NCBI GenBank assembly: GCA_050013795.1
Contig: JBEKEO010000006.1
Coordinates: 1 to 44,372, forward strand
DNA: 44,372 nt
Direction: 5' to 3'
DNA from: CAWHOW01 sp050013795
GTDB taxonomy: Bacteria > Bacteroidota > Bacteroidia > Bacteroidales > CG2-30-32-10
The position numbers were made by a program, and so were the translations under genes. Shown piece after piece: positions 9,301 through 17,192 of this stretch. The stretch's first letter is position 1, and every line of letters starts with the position of its first letter. Below the pieces are notes generated by a model that searched no databases, had not been told where the DNA came from, and saw only the letters and a list, made by a program, of their open reading frames with translations.

Positions 9301-11405
9301 AAATCTTCGCTTGATGTTGGAGAGTCTTCGAAAAGATCCCCCGCAAGACATGAATTTGCAATGAGGAAAGGATATTTGCCCTGGTTATTATATACTGAAG
9401 GATCATCAATACTTACATCAAAGCCGACACCGGCGGCATGACCAAAAAAAGTCATCAGTGAAACGCCGTTATTTATTATGTTTGTCAATGAATCGGATAA
9501 ATTTATCTGAATGGGAGCCGAAGAACTTTTCAGAAAGGTCCTGACATATCCTCCGAAAAACGGACCCTGAATAATATTCTTATACCCATTCAAGTAATTC
9601 AATAAAACCAGTTCCTGATAATAATCACTTCCTCCACCGAAATGGAGAACATTCTTCATCCATTCATCATTAACACAACCCACTGCTGAAGCTTGAGCCA
9701 GTTCATATTCTTTAACTTTACTATAATACCATTCCACTTGAGTTTGGTTCCTTGCCGCTAACCTTCCAACTGGAATTACAGGTTTAAAATCTGTAAATTT
9801 AGTGCTGAAAACTGTAAAAAGAATATCGGATGGCGGCATGCCAAAACCGGGTACCAGTGTTAATGAATATTCAGATGGACTGTTCCTGTATTCTGTCGCC
9901 TGCAATCCTTTACCAATAATAAAAATATCTTTTATTGGCAGATTAGTGAATTTATGACATGCATAATTTGCAAAATTTTTAATGGCTACAGGGTCTTTCC
10001 TGATGCCATAAGAAAATTGATCATATAATTCATTTACATCAACTACAAGCGGAGAATAACTGCCACCCGCAGTTGATTTTCTATAATTGGCATAATCCAA
10101 GGCTCCACCGGTGCCATTTATAAGGCTTTGATGTGTAATAATTAAGTAATTAGCAGCAGACGAAGCATAATCATTAAATGAAAGTGAAGCAGAAACATTA
10201 AATGTTACTGGTTCCAGTGAAGAAATATGATAAACATTTGATACGGATGTAATGAAACACTTTTTTTCTACACTGCTGGATGGAATGTTATTTGGAACCA
10301 ATACATGGTAATTGCTTCCGCTTTTCACAACTTTGATACGGTCGTGATTTGTTAAATCATAGAACAGTATAGAGTCACTTGGTGCAGCTGCAAAATCACT
10401 TATATTAAGATATGTTGTGTCTTTGGGGCTTGCGGCATCAGGCACATACATTACAAAACTGCCGGCTCCTTCAAGATCAAGCGTATGCTGATAATTAATA
10501 TTGATATAAGCAATTGTATTATTGTCAGCAGCAGTATTGTATGGGTTGTAAACGGTAGAAAATTTAAATGCAGTATTACTTGACCCAAGAGAAGAGTTAG
10601 AAACTGTTCTCTGATAATTTAAAGTATAATAACTGATAAGAGCAGTATCTGCAATATTAATCCCTGCAAAATTCATTGAAATATTATGGTTAGGATATGC
10701 TGAAGAATTTGATTCTCCTATCAAAAGAAAATTAATGGTTGCATTACCTGTTGGATAAGCATATGGAGTGGGTATGTATTTAGTCAGTGTCCCACTTCCT
10801 ATTGAAAAACCCGGATCGAACCAGCCTTCTGAACTAAGATATTTCGGATCTGTTAACTCACTGTAATCGGTATATCCCATAAAATAGTTGCTGGTATAAT
10901 CAACTCTTGAAATTTTGTTAATAAAGGCAACTGGCGAAAAGGAAGAGAAATTAACCTTGGAACTGGTTTTCATTCGTTTTCCAAGGCCGCTGCCAATTGT
11001 AAGGTAATATATGGCAGTATCATTAAACATACTGTAATTTGGATTTGGCTGAACCTGTGGCTTTTGATAAAGAGTCGAATCATACCATCCGTCGTTATGC
11101 ATGGCATAAAATTCAATATAACCCTTTTTGCTTAATACTGTATCACCACCATTTCCACAGTAAACATAAATAGAATCTTCTTTGCCCCTTCCGAAAATCT
11201 GAAAAGATTTTGCATTAGTAGTTCTTAAATTAATTCCTGCATGTGCAAGTGTTGTGGAATCTATCCTGTATATTCCATCTTTTACAACAAATATCCTGTA
11301 ATATTTCTGAGAATAATTTATCCACTCATTCCCATATTTCGTAGTCTGAGAGAAAACTGTCGAATAAAGAATAACAAAAAAAAGTAAGTATAAATACTTT
11401 TTCAT
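6306..11405 (-). CDS. porU: Secreted C25 (gingipain-type) cysteine peptidase, long PorU-like type IX secretion sortase candidate
   Basis: A 1699-residue exported protein with a signal peptide ending near Phe-Ser-Gln at 18-20. An N-terminal beta-rich region (about 25-410) precedes a C25 peptidase domain (about 417-785). The catalytic His656 lies in FFGHAAG and the nucleophile Cys686 in IANSCLAGD, with LHGDPAI closing the domain as in gingipains. A CARDB-like beta sandwich follows at about 800-900, then further beta domains. The C-terminus (about 1605-1699: WPNPF, TGKIVREI, WDGKNDYGDKLANGVYLYRV) resembles the type IX type-A/FlgD-like sorting domain. PorU removes such C-terminal domains and attaches cargo at the cell surface. 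The PorV-family gene 45 bases upstream supports PorU over a free protease, but the protein is longer than the about 1150 residues of the Porphyromonas enzyme, so the symbol is provisional. Confidence 0.8.
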   Translation of the reverse strand: MKKYLYLLFFVILYSTVFSQTTKYGNEWINYSQKYYRIFVVKDGIYRIDSTTLAHAGINLRTTNAKSFQIFGRGKEDSIYVYCGNGGDTVLSKKGYIEFYAMHNDGWYDSTLYQKPQVQPNPNYSMFNDTAIYYLTIGSGLGKRMKTSSKVNFSSFSPVAFINKISRVDYTSNYFMGYTDYSELTDPKYLSSEGWFDPGFSIGSGTLTKYIPTPYAYPTGNATINFLLIGESNSSAYPNHNISMNFAGINIADTALISYYTLNYQRTVSNSSLGSSNTAFKFSTVYNPYNTAADNNTIAYININYQHTLDLEGAGSFVMYVPDAASPKDTTYLNISDFAAAPSDSILFYDLTNHDRIKVVKSGSNYHVLVPNNIPSSSVEKKCFITSVSNVYHISSLEPVTFNVSASLSFNDYASSAANYLIITHQSLINGTGGALDYANYRKSTAGGSYSPLVVDVNELYDQFSYGIRKDPVAIKNFANYACHKFTNLPIKDIFIIGKGLQATEYRNSPSEYSLTLVPGFGMPPSDILFTVFSTKFTDFKPVIPVGRLAARNQTQVEWYYSKVKEYELAQASAVGCVNDEWMKNVLHFGGGSDYYQELVLLNYLNGYKNIIQGPFFGGYVRTFLKSSSAPIQINLSDSLTNIINNGVSLMTFFGHAAGVGFDVSIDDPSVYNNQGKYPFLIANSCLAGDLFEDSPTSSEDFVLIPEKGTIGYLGSVSVGIDNLLDRYSTKFYRNIGVINYGQPVGKCIQNTIDSLDVFPSDTANKLVCLDMTLHGDPAIKINYFSKPDYMMTPSNVYFTPAEVTNQDSVFTLNVIATNIGKALDTMIFVEVRRTYPDGSIADSLRMIKAPFYKDTIKFKFPVNFMKGMGMNTFTVTLDAQGQINELCETNNSTTASLLIKSNDITPIYPYEYAIVPSLNVTLKASTGDPFAPARNYIFEVDTTDAFNSPVKISHIVNHTGGVVTWKPKLPITKDSIVYFWHVSVVPTGSSPSYKWKESSFQYITGKRGWAQAHFFQFKNDNYQYVNYNKPIRKFIFANNIISIFTQTGNWLCNCYPWTSEQIYVNGAQLNGCYWNCTEYNHSGIKFMVFDLLSANPWVNPVSPTGVFPYEGPYGCYHCQYYPTYDFDFFITPSHDTMNKIAKFINQIPSGDYVLVMTHLNDYCPEWDDSLVNAFKSIGGSSSYSTANGFTDSSPYILFGQKGAPPDTRKHKIGTASGTLISENDTIMSHWNSGYVKSEIIGPASRWNSLHWRVKSLDHDTKKDKKKLYVLGIKSSGATDTVMKNISYVHDSIDINIQHLISSAKYPYLQLVMVTEDDSFHTPSQLVRWQVLFDGVPETALDPSLRYSFYKDTLQEGDSIHFSVATHNVSEYNMDSLLIHYWIMDQNRNIHQISSHKYRKHPAGDTLISSVNYCTSGLTGLNSLWIEVNPNNNQPEQYHFNNFGNIFFTVKPDKINPLLDVTFDGVHILNGDIVSAKPLIEIMLKDENKFLLMSNVSDTSLFNVFIQNPGASSANRIYFRNSSGQENMRFYPASSSSDNKCRIEYNANFPIDGTYKLIVHAKDISKNKSGYNDYQIDFDVINKSTITEVMNWPNPFTTATHFVFTLTGSVIPTYFKIQIITITGKIVREIGMEELGPIHIGRNITQYAWDGKNDYGDKLANGVYLYRVTTNINGKSIDENPTDADQYFKRGWGKMYLMR

Positions 11406-11450
11406 AAGGAACCCTTTTATATTTTAAATATGGTATTATAAAAGAATATT

Positions 11451-12542
11451 TTAATTTTTATTTTTCTCAATTTTGTTAATATTTAATTTCAATGAAAAAA
11501 TATTTGAATACAATGCAATTGAATTATCGCCAATGTTCGTCAATGCATAATCAATTGAAATAATATCTTTAATCTTAATACCAACGCCGAAGTTAGGCTG
11601 GAATGTTTCAATTTCTTTCCCTGTTATATTCGCTTCCCGCTGTATATTGCCAATACCTCCTCGTAGGAAAATGAAATTTTTAAACGAAAGTTCAATACCA
11701 CAATGTGGGTCAACACATACCTGCTTACTTTTGATAAGTACATCTCTTTCCCCATCAAAAGTCACATCGGCATCTATATCTGTAAGCAAAGAAAATTTAT
11801 CAGATATCCTGAATTTCCTTGCGGCTGAAAGAATTAGTTTAGGCAAAGTGATTTCAAGAGAATTTTTAGGGATTTCATTCCCTGTTTCAGTAAATACAGC
11901 CTGCATATCTGCCGGAATATCAAAACTCCATGCATTAAAAGTTGAAGTAATATCCCGTGCCATAGCGCCAAACATCCATTTCCCTGTTGTATATTGAGCG
12001 CCTGCATCAAGGCCAAAGCCCCATGATTTTGCAAAATTTCCGACTATAGAATGAACAATTTTTACATTTGCTCCAACATTTAACCCTTTTATTTTTTCCA
12101 GCCTTCTTGCATAAGAAACAAGAAAAGCATAATCTGCAACAGAAAAAGTTGTGATATTATCATAATTAATATTTCCCTGGGGATCTATCATTTGGGTTGT
12201 ATTTGGGATATCATCAACACCAAAGCGTATAAAAGAAAAACCAATAGTGCTTTTAGTATCAATCTTAGCAGCGATTGAAGCATAATCGTATTGTGCTATT
12301 CCTGCAAAATATTCCGAATGCATAACAGCTGCCTGTATGTTAGAAGTGATTGAGGTAAGTCCGGCGGGATTCCAGTAACCCGATGTTACATCATCAACAA
12401 CAGCAACGTTTGAATTAGACATGGCAATAGCCCTTGCGCCAACGCCAATTGAAAGGAATTCATTGCTGTATATAGGCGCCTGAGCAAACATGCTTAATGA
12501 TATCATCAAGAAGCAACTGCAGGTTAAAATCTTTTTAGTCAT
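11451..12542 (-). CDS. porV: PorV/PorQ-family outer-membrane protein (type IX secretion)
   Basis: Read from the ATG at 12542, the protein has a signal peptide ending in FAQ and then the PorV/PorQ signature GVGARAIAMSNS...VTSGYWNPAGL. The rest alternates amphipathic strands typical of a FadL-like 14-strand barrel and ends with a strand and a charged tail. PorV shuttles type IX cargo from the translocon to the PorU sortase at the outer membrane. The longest open frame would start with a TTG at 12572, but a -7 promoter box at 12570-12577 overlaps it, so the ATG at 12542 (or 12554) is preferred. First gene of the operon continuing with the PorU-like protease. PorQ or another UPF0164-type porin is the alternative. 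Confidence 0.8.
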   Translation of the reverse strand: MTKKILTCSCFLMISLSMFAQAPIYSNEFLSIGVGARAIAMSNSNVAVVDDVTSGYWNPAGLTSITSNIQAAVMHSEYFAGIAQYDYASIAAKIDTKSTIGFSFIRFGVDDIPNTTQMIDPQGNINYDNITTFSVADYAFLVSYARRLEKIKGLNVGANVKIVHSIVGNFAKSWGFGLDAGAQYTTGKWMFGAMARDITSTFNAWSFDIPADMQAVFTETGNEIPKNSLEITLPKLILSAARKFRISDKFSLLTDIDADVTFDGERDVLIKSKQVCVDPHCGIELSFKNFIFLRGGIGNIQREANITGKEIETFQPNFGVGIKIKDIISIDYALTNIGDNSIALYSNIFSLKLNINKIEKNKN

Positions 12543-12569
12543 TATTTCTATCATAAAGTTGATGGAAAT

Positions 12570-12577
12570 CAAACGTA
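12570..12577 (-). promoter_or_regulatory. -7 promoter element for the porV-porU-glycosyltransferase-lnt run
   Basis: On the minus strand this reads TACGTTTG, matching TAnnTTTG. Transcription would start near 12563, just upstream of the ATG chosen for the porV-like gene. No convincing -33 TTTG is seen at the normal distance. Confidence 0.45.
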
Positions 12578-12680
12578 AAAATAATACAATTAGTATATAA
12601 TACTATAATATAATGTGTAAAAATACAAAAATTTTAAAGAAAAAGCAAGGATTTTGTTGCTTTTGAAACCCTAAACTCGG

Positions 12681-13340
12681 TTAATCAATCAATGCCCTGT
12701 TAAGAAATTTATTCAAAGGCATCAGGGCTTTAAAAACGGTAATGATATGGGCGTTTAATTTATCTGATAATAGCTGCTTACCGGTTAAGGGACAAATTAC
12801 AGAATAGCTTTTATATTTCAGCAATTCTGCGCCTTCAAAATCTTTAGGGAAATCATTAGGCACACGGCTGGTTTTATCTTCGCCAAGTTCGTGAAAATAT
12901 TTTTTAAATGTTTTTTCAGATAATATGCCTGAAAACTCTTTGTAATTGTAATATATCTCTTTTCTTATTGCTTTAAGAGTATCAGGCTGAGGCATATAGA
13001 TTCCGCCTGCGATAAAGCAATTGCCGGGTTCTATATGAAAATAATATCCTGCATGCCCCTTGTTTTTACCTCCTTTTGCAATAAATCCGCCGAAATTAGT
13101 TTTATACAAAGGTTTGTTCTTTGCAAAACGCACATCATTATAAATCCTGAACATACATTCTTTCGCAGTCAGCCCGCTTATACCTTTATCAAATTTTGAG
13201 ATTTCGGGAATAATTGTATTAACAAAAGTCTCACATTCTTTCCTAGCTTCTTCATAGCGGGGTTTGTTTTCATGAAACCACTCTTTATTGTTGTTTTTAG
13301 CTAAGTCTTTTAAAAAAGATAGAATCAGTCCAGCTTTCAT
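12681..13340 (-). CDS. DUF2461-family protein
   Basis: A 219-residue soluble protein matching the DUF2461/TIGR02453 family. The recognisable blocks are FLKDLAKNNNKEWFHENK near the start, FRIYNDVRFAKNKPLYKTNFG at about 65-85 and GYYFHIEPGNCFIAGGIYMP at about 98-117. No biochemical role is established for the family. No signal peptide or membrane segment is seen, so it should be cytosolic. Length is normal. It is on the same strand as the DUF169 gene 36 bases upstream, and both are unlinked to the secretion genes that follow. Confidence 0.85.
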   Translation of the reverse strand: MKAGLILSFLKDLAKNNNKEWFHENKPRYEEARKECETFVNTIIPEISKFDKGISGLTAKECMFRIYNDVRFAKNKPLYKTNFGGFIAKGGKNKGHAGYYFHIEPGNCFIAGGIYMPQPDTLKAIRKEIYYNYKEFSGILSEKTFKKYFHELGEDKTSRVPNDFPKDFEGAELLKYKSYSVICPLTGKQLLSDKLNAHIITVFKALMPLNKFLNRALID

Positions 13341-13376
13341 ATAGTATTCATTTGTTGATTAATAACTATTGATATT

Positions 13377-14126
13377 TTATTTCATTTTCTTCATTACATT
13401 CTTCCATGTATCAGTAATTAGGAAGCTTTCCTCCATATAAGCAATCATCTTTTCAAACTTAACCATAGGAATAGCAAAGCTTAAATAATCAACCGGGATA
13501 CAAGGGCGGGATGAGGGATCGAACAAACCAATAACAGCTTTAGGCTCTTTAGCATCTTTTTCAAGATACGGGTAATGAATGATTGAACCACAGCCGGCGG
13601 CAAAAGGAGCAATAACACCATTTGGGTCAACATTCTCGAAATTGGCAAGGGTAAATAAGCCCGAAAGCACTTCGCCTTTGGCAAAGAACACCACCACATC
13701 AGGATTATCTGATTCTGTAAGTTTATCCCATCGCTTGAAAATGATATTCTTTCCTTTGGTCGGCAATGTTTTCTGGTGCTTTTGCATTTCGCGCACTATT
13801 TCGGGGCCTCTTTTATAACGTTCGCCTTCCATTTTGCCGGGAATGCCGCATGAAAGGAAATATTCAAAATCGGGACGTAGATTTTCAGAAAAACCAAGAT
13901 ATCGCTTAGCGCCCATGCAGCCAAGGGCATCGGCAGCATACATGAGCGATTCGCCTTTACGCACTTTGGCTAGCTCGCATATAATGCAACTCCAGTCCTT
14001 TGATTTTTCAACTTTTGTAACAGCATCATCACTGGTATTACCGAAATAAAAAGCAATGGGGAGTTCGGCATTTTTAAAATACTTTTTCCATAGTGTAAGG
14101 AATTGCTCTTTAACAGTAAGGTTCAT
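13377..14126 (-). CDS. DUF169-family protein
   Basis: A 249-residue cytosolic protein of the DUF169 family. Typical features are the N-terminal ELPIAFYFG, several conserved cysteines (CIICELAKVRKGE, GCMGAKRYLG, CGIPG) and the glycine-rich GVIAPFAAGCGSIIHYP at about 165-185. The family is common in anaerobic bacteria and archaea; its cysteine pattern has prompted suggestions of metal or cofactor binding, but no function is established. It is intact and probably transcribed from the -7 box at 14150-14157. The 702-base region upstream is the most repeat-rich intergenic space in the window. Confidence 0.85.
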   Translation of the reverse strand: MNLTVKEQFLTLWKKYFKNAELPIAFYFGNTSDDAVTKVEKSKDWSCIICELAKVRKGESLMYAADALGCMGAKRYLGFSENLRPDFEYFLSCGIPGKMEGERYKRGPEIVREMQKHQKTLPTKGKNIIFKRWDKLTESDNPDVVVFFAKGEVLSGLFTLANFENVDPNGVIAPFAAGCGSIIHYPYLEKDAKEPKAVIGLFDPSSRPCIPVDYLSFAIPMVKFEKMIAYMEESFLITDTWKNVMKKMK

Positions 14127-14149
14127 ATTGAGTTTTTTTAATTTGTGAG

Positions 14150-14157
14150 CAAAAATA
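14150..14157 (-). promoter_or_regulatory. -7 promoter element upstream of the DUF169 gene
   Basis: The minus strand reads TATTTTTG, matching TAnnTTTG, 24 bases ahead of the start codon. A -33 box is not obvious; the expected position falls in heptad repeats. Confidence 0.4.
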
Positions 14158-14163
14158 CGAAAT

Positions 14164-14208
14164 AGTTATTAGTAGTAGTTAGTCATCAGTCTTCAGTTGA
14201 AAGTTGAT
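14164..14208. repeat. Short direct-repeat array with 7-nt period
   Basis: AGT recurs every seven bases: AGTTATT (14164), AGTAGTA (14171), then after a 3-base slip AGTCATC (14181), AGTCTTC (14188), AGTTGAA (14195) and AGTTGAT (14202). It lies directly upstream of the DUF169 promoter region. Confidence 0.65.
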
Positions 14209-14223
14209 TGCCTTTTGCATAAT

Positions 14224-14305
14224 GTTCAAAAGTGGTATTTCCTTTTTCAATTTCAACCAAAAGAAGCAAAAAGGAAATAATAACTCTGGTCAACCTCTTT
14301 TGAAC
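14224..14305. repeat. Nested perfect inverted repeats
   Basis: An outer 9-bp pair, GTTCAAAAG at 14224-14232 with CTTTTGAAC at 14297-14305, encloses an inner 12-bp pair, TATTTCCTTTTT at 14236-14247 with AAAAAGGAAATA at 14268-14279. The inner loop contains, on the minus strand, CTTTTTGCTTCTTTTGG, which resembles CTTTTTGGTTCTTTTGTG in the hairpin element near 44073. It is probably a dispersed structured repeat of this genome. Confidence 0.65.
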
Positions 14306-14388
14306 TGATCCTATGGTATGGAATAGCATTATATTGTATGCCGTAGTGCAGTAGAACACATCAGAAATAATGCATTGCCAGAAAAAAT

Positions 14389-14676
14389 CGTTTAGGTGTC
14401 GTAAGCAATAGTGTACACGATGTAAACGATAGTGTAGGCGATGTTAACGACCATGTATGTATATGTAGGCGATAGTGTAGGTGATGAAAATAACCGTGTA
14501 TGTAGACGATAGTGTAGGTTACGCAAACAACCATCTATGTGTATGTAGACGATAAGGTATGTGCTGTAAACTATCGTGTAGGTGTTGTAAACGAACGTTT
14601 ATGTTTACGTACACGACAATGTAGGTGATGTAATCTATCATGTATGTATTGTACACTATAGTTGATGAGTTGTAAT
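14389..14676. repeat. Array A: degenerate intergenic direct repeats, period 21 (21-22) nt
   Basis: About 14 consecutive units can be laid out, most 21 nt and some 22. Clear units start at 14406, 14427, 14448, 14470, 14507, 14528, 14550, 14571, 14592, 14614, 14635 and 14656. They typically begin CGATAGTGTAGG and end GATGTAAA; an alternating type begins CGACCATGTATG. Two units are short (14389, 17 nt; 14491, 16 nt). Each unit resembles two 10-11 nt halves. No ORF of meaningful length runs through it. It occupies the space between nadK (3' side) and the DUF169 gene (5' side). Confidence 0.85.
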
Positions 14677-14785
14677 CAGTTCCGGAAACAGGAAAAACTA
14701 TTGTTCATGCGTAAATAGGAACTATGAATTACGTGTAAATGACAACGGAATAGTAGAAAACAGGAGGTGTGAAAATCAATTTGAT

Positions 14786-14806
14786 TGCCCAATGCCTACT
14801 GCCTGC
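14786..14806. repeat. Three heptad repeats (period 7) next to the nadK 3' end
   Basis: TGCCCAA, TGCCTAC and TGCCTGC follow one another exactly, just downstream of the nadK stop codon. It is short, but has the same style as the four other heptad arrays in this window. Confidence 0.5.
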
Positions 14807-14828
14807 TTTTTTACTTTAGGTACTATTT

Positions 14829-15710
14829 TTAATTTCTTTTATCCAGTCCCCACATCAGTTTATTCCTGATGGTAGAGAAGAACTTTTCGCTTTCGAGGCG
14901 TACAAGCTTTATCTTAAAATCGGCTTTGCTTATATTAAGCTCAATGGAATTATCAATGGTTTGCATGCGCGAATCGAGGCTTACAAGGAAACGACGATTC
15001 CTTCCGTCGGAAACCTTTAGCTTTATGCTGTACCTGTCGGGGATAACAATAGGGCATACCGTAAGGTTATGAGAGGAAATGGGATTAATGATAAAATTCT
15101 CCGATTCAGGAGTGATAATGGGACCACCGCAACTTAACGAATAGGCGGTGGAGCCTGTAGGTGTAGCAATAAGAAGCCCGTCGGCCCAGTAGGAATTAAG
15201 AAATTCATCGTTAACACAAGTATCAATGGTAATCATGGATGAAGTATCTTTTTTCATTACGGTAAGCTCATTCAGGGCAAAATTCAGGTCGCCAAAGAGT
15301 TTGTTTTCTGTTTCGAGTTTAAGTAAAGAACGTTCTTCAAGGATATATTTATTATCAAATATTGCATTGATAGAAGGAATGATTTCTTCCTTAGAAATGC
15401 TTGCCAGAAAACCCAGCCTGCCTGTGTTTATACCAAAAACCGGTATCCCTGAATCTCTTATTAAAGTGATAGTGTTGAGTAAAGTGCCATCGCCACCAAT
15501 ACTGATAAGGTAATCAAGCTTTCCTTTTATTTCTTCATGTTTTGTAAAAGGTACAATGGCGTTGGAAAACCTGACTTTCTTTTTCAGGAATTTGGCAAAA
15601 GGTTCAAATACAAAGATGGTGCATTTTCTCTTTTCAAGAGCAGAAATCAATTGCTGGATTGCTTCGTCGAATGTGTCGGTAAACGACTTGCCGTATAATG
15701 CAATGTTCAT
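14829..15710 (-). CDS. nadK: NAD kinase
   Basis: The 293-residue protein shows the ATP-NAD kinase signatures: GGDGT at 72-76, GINTGRLGFLA at about 93-103, NELTV at 147-151 and TPTGSTAYSLSCGGP starting at 183. It phosphorylates NAD to NADP in the cytosol using ATP or polyphosphate. Length is normal for bacterial enzymes. It is the last gene of a minus-strand run after the CBS gene and the Omp85-like gene; its start is 39 bases downstream of the latter's stop. Repeat-rich DNA begins immediately after its stop codon. Confidence 0.96.
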   Translation of the reverse strand: MNIALYGKSFTDTFDEAIQQLISALEKRKCTIFVFEPFAKFLKKKVRFSNAIVPFTKHEEIKGKLDYLISIGGDGTLLNTITLIRDSGIPVFGINTGRLGFLASISKEEIIPSINAIFDNKYILEERSLLKLETENKLFGDLNFALNELTVMKKDTSSMITIDTCVNDEFLNSYWADGLLIATPTGSTAYSLSCGGPIITPESENFIINPISSHNLTVCPIVIPDRYSIKLKVSDGRNRRFLVSLDSRMQTIDNSIELNISKADFKIKLVRLESEKFFSTIRNKLMWGLDKRN

Positions 15711-15749
15711 TTTATCAAATTAAAAATCAAAAGCCAAATTACACTTTTT

Positions 15750-17189
15750 TTAAATAGGTGCTGAAAAATGCAGAAAAAGTCCATATTGGCACATCTTATT
15801 TATTGAATACTGAACACTCCAAACCACATCATAATAAGTAACAATATCCAAATTGAGTCCACCACCCAAAAGACCTGTATTGGGCAAATTGTTATTGACA
15901 GTTTCAAGTTTATTCACATTATCAACATAACCCGCATCAACAAAACAGCCAAGGTAAACGGCATAATAAAAAAGACTGAACTTTTTGTACGGAATAAACT
16001 TTAATCTCTTCATCCCTGTTTTAATCAGCTCATATTTCAGATTAGTTTTAAGCAGGGCGTAATCCTGCCCGTCCACAACATAATATTCGTAAGAACGCAC
16101 AAAATTAGGGCCATAGCCAAGCCCCCTTTCTATAAAATATGGCTGTGAAGCATTGTTCGACAGTTTTGCATTTATCCCGCTGGCAAGATACCATCGATTA
16201 TGAATTTGCCAGAATTTACGGATAGATGTGTGCAAATAGGAAGCATAAAGATTTTCATCCTTCAGAATGCCAAATCCATTTTTATTCAACTCAAGGTCGA
16301 AATAATATCCTTTTAAAGGATAAGCTGCAATATCGCGGTGATCGCTTCGGAAAAAATAATAAAAAGTAAAGTATTGTACATGTTCATTTGTCGCAAAATG
16401 CGGATTCAGTTTAAACAAAGTGTCCGAAAATAAGTAATGATTATAATTCACCTGGAATATCTGAAAATTGTATATGTCAGGGCGGTAAGTAATATTAAAA
16501 GTGGCAAAAATATTTTGCTGAACATATTTATCCTCGTCTTTATAGGAAAGTTGTACATCTTTCTGCGTTACATAAGCTACTTCATGATTGCCGGTATATC
16601 CGGCGCTTATTCCCATGCCAATGGTTTTATCTTTATTAATGTATGGGATTTTATATGATAAAGCGAATGTCTGGTCGAACCCGGCTCGTATCATAACAAT
16701 CACAGATTCTTTACGTCCTCTGAAGTTTTCCCAATCAAGGTTTATTCCGTAATCTGCCCTATAAAAATCCTTGGTTTTCCACCATACGTTGAAGTTCCTG
16801 TCGTTAATCTGTAAAAAAGGCACAGGCCATATATACCAGCGCTCGACAACACTGATTTTTATGTCGGTCTTCCCTTCATGAACATTCAATGTATCAATAG
16901 TTGCAAAATTAAATAAGGATGTGTTCAGTAAATTCTTACGCGATTGTTCTAATATACCTTTTAATTTATTGGTATCGATCGAATCGTTTTCATGAAATAA
17001 TAATTCCCTGTATATAATACCAGGCTTAGTGATTTTATTTCCTTCAATTGAAATTTTATTTATGATAAAATAAGTGTGCTTTGCTAAAGTATCATTACCG
17101 TCTTTTCCTGGTATCTGATTTGCTATTCGTGCAACAGAATACTGGCAATAAGAACAAAACAATACAAATGAAAAAATACGGGAATACAT
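15750..17189 (-). CDS. POTRA-containing outer-membrane barrel (BamA/TamA-like, Omp85 superfamily)
   Basis: A 479-residue protein with an N-terminal hydrophobic signal segment ending near CQYSVA. One POTRA-like domain follows at about 40-125 (FIINKISIEGNKITKPGIIYREL...). From about 130 to the end it has alternating amphipathic strands with aromatic girdle residues, ending in FSAPI. With only one POTRA it is far shorter than BamA (five POTRAs, about 800 residues), so it is one of the small Omp85-type proteins common in Bacteroidota. Its substrate is unknown. It lies 3 bases downstream of the CBS-domain gene and 39 bases before nadK, a conserved-looking but functionally mixed grouping. Confidence 0.78.
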   Translation of the reverse strand: MYSRIFSFVLFCSYCQYSVARIANQIPGKDGNDTLAKHTYFIINKISIEGNKITKPGIIYRELLFHENDSIDTNKLKGILEQSRKNLLNTSLFNFATIDTLNVHEGKTDIKISVVERWYIWPVPFLQINDRNFNVWWKTKDFYRADYGINLDWENFRGRKESVIVMIRAGFDQTFALSYKIPYINKDKTIGMGISAGYTGNHEVAYVTQKDVQLSYKDEDKYVQQNIFATFNITYRPDIYNFQIFQVNYNHYLFSDTLFKLNPHFATNEHVQYFTFYYFFRSDHRDIAAYPLKGYYFDLELNKNGFGILKDENLYASYLHTSIRKFWQIHNRWYLASGINAKLSNNASQPYFIERGLGYGPNFVRSYEYYVVDGQDYALLKTNLKYELIKTGMKRLKFIPYKKFSLFYYAVYLGCFVDAGYVDNVNKLETVNNNLPNTGLLGGGLNLDIVTYYDVVWSVQYSINKMCQYGLFLHFSAPI

Positions 17190-17192
17190 GTT

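Noticed and set aside
12543..12572. TTG start giving ten extra residues for the PorV-like protein
   Set aside because: The promoter element at 12570-12577 overlaps it, and the ATG at 12542 gives a normal signal peptide.
14389..14676. CRISPR array at the 21-nt repeats
   Set aside because: No constant repeat alternating with unique spacers: the whole unit repeats and drifts. No cas gene is in the window. The same holds for arrays B, C and D.
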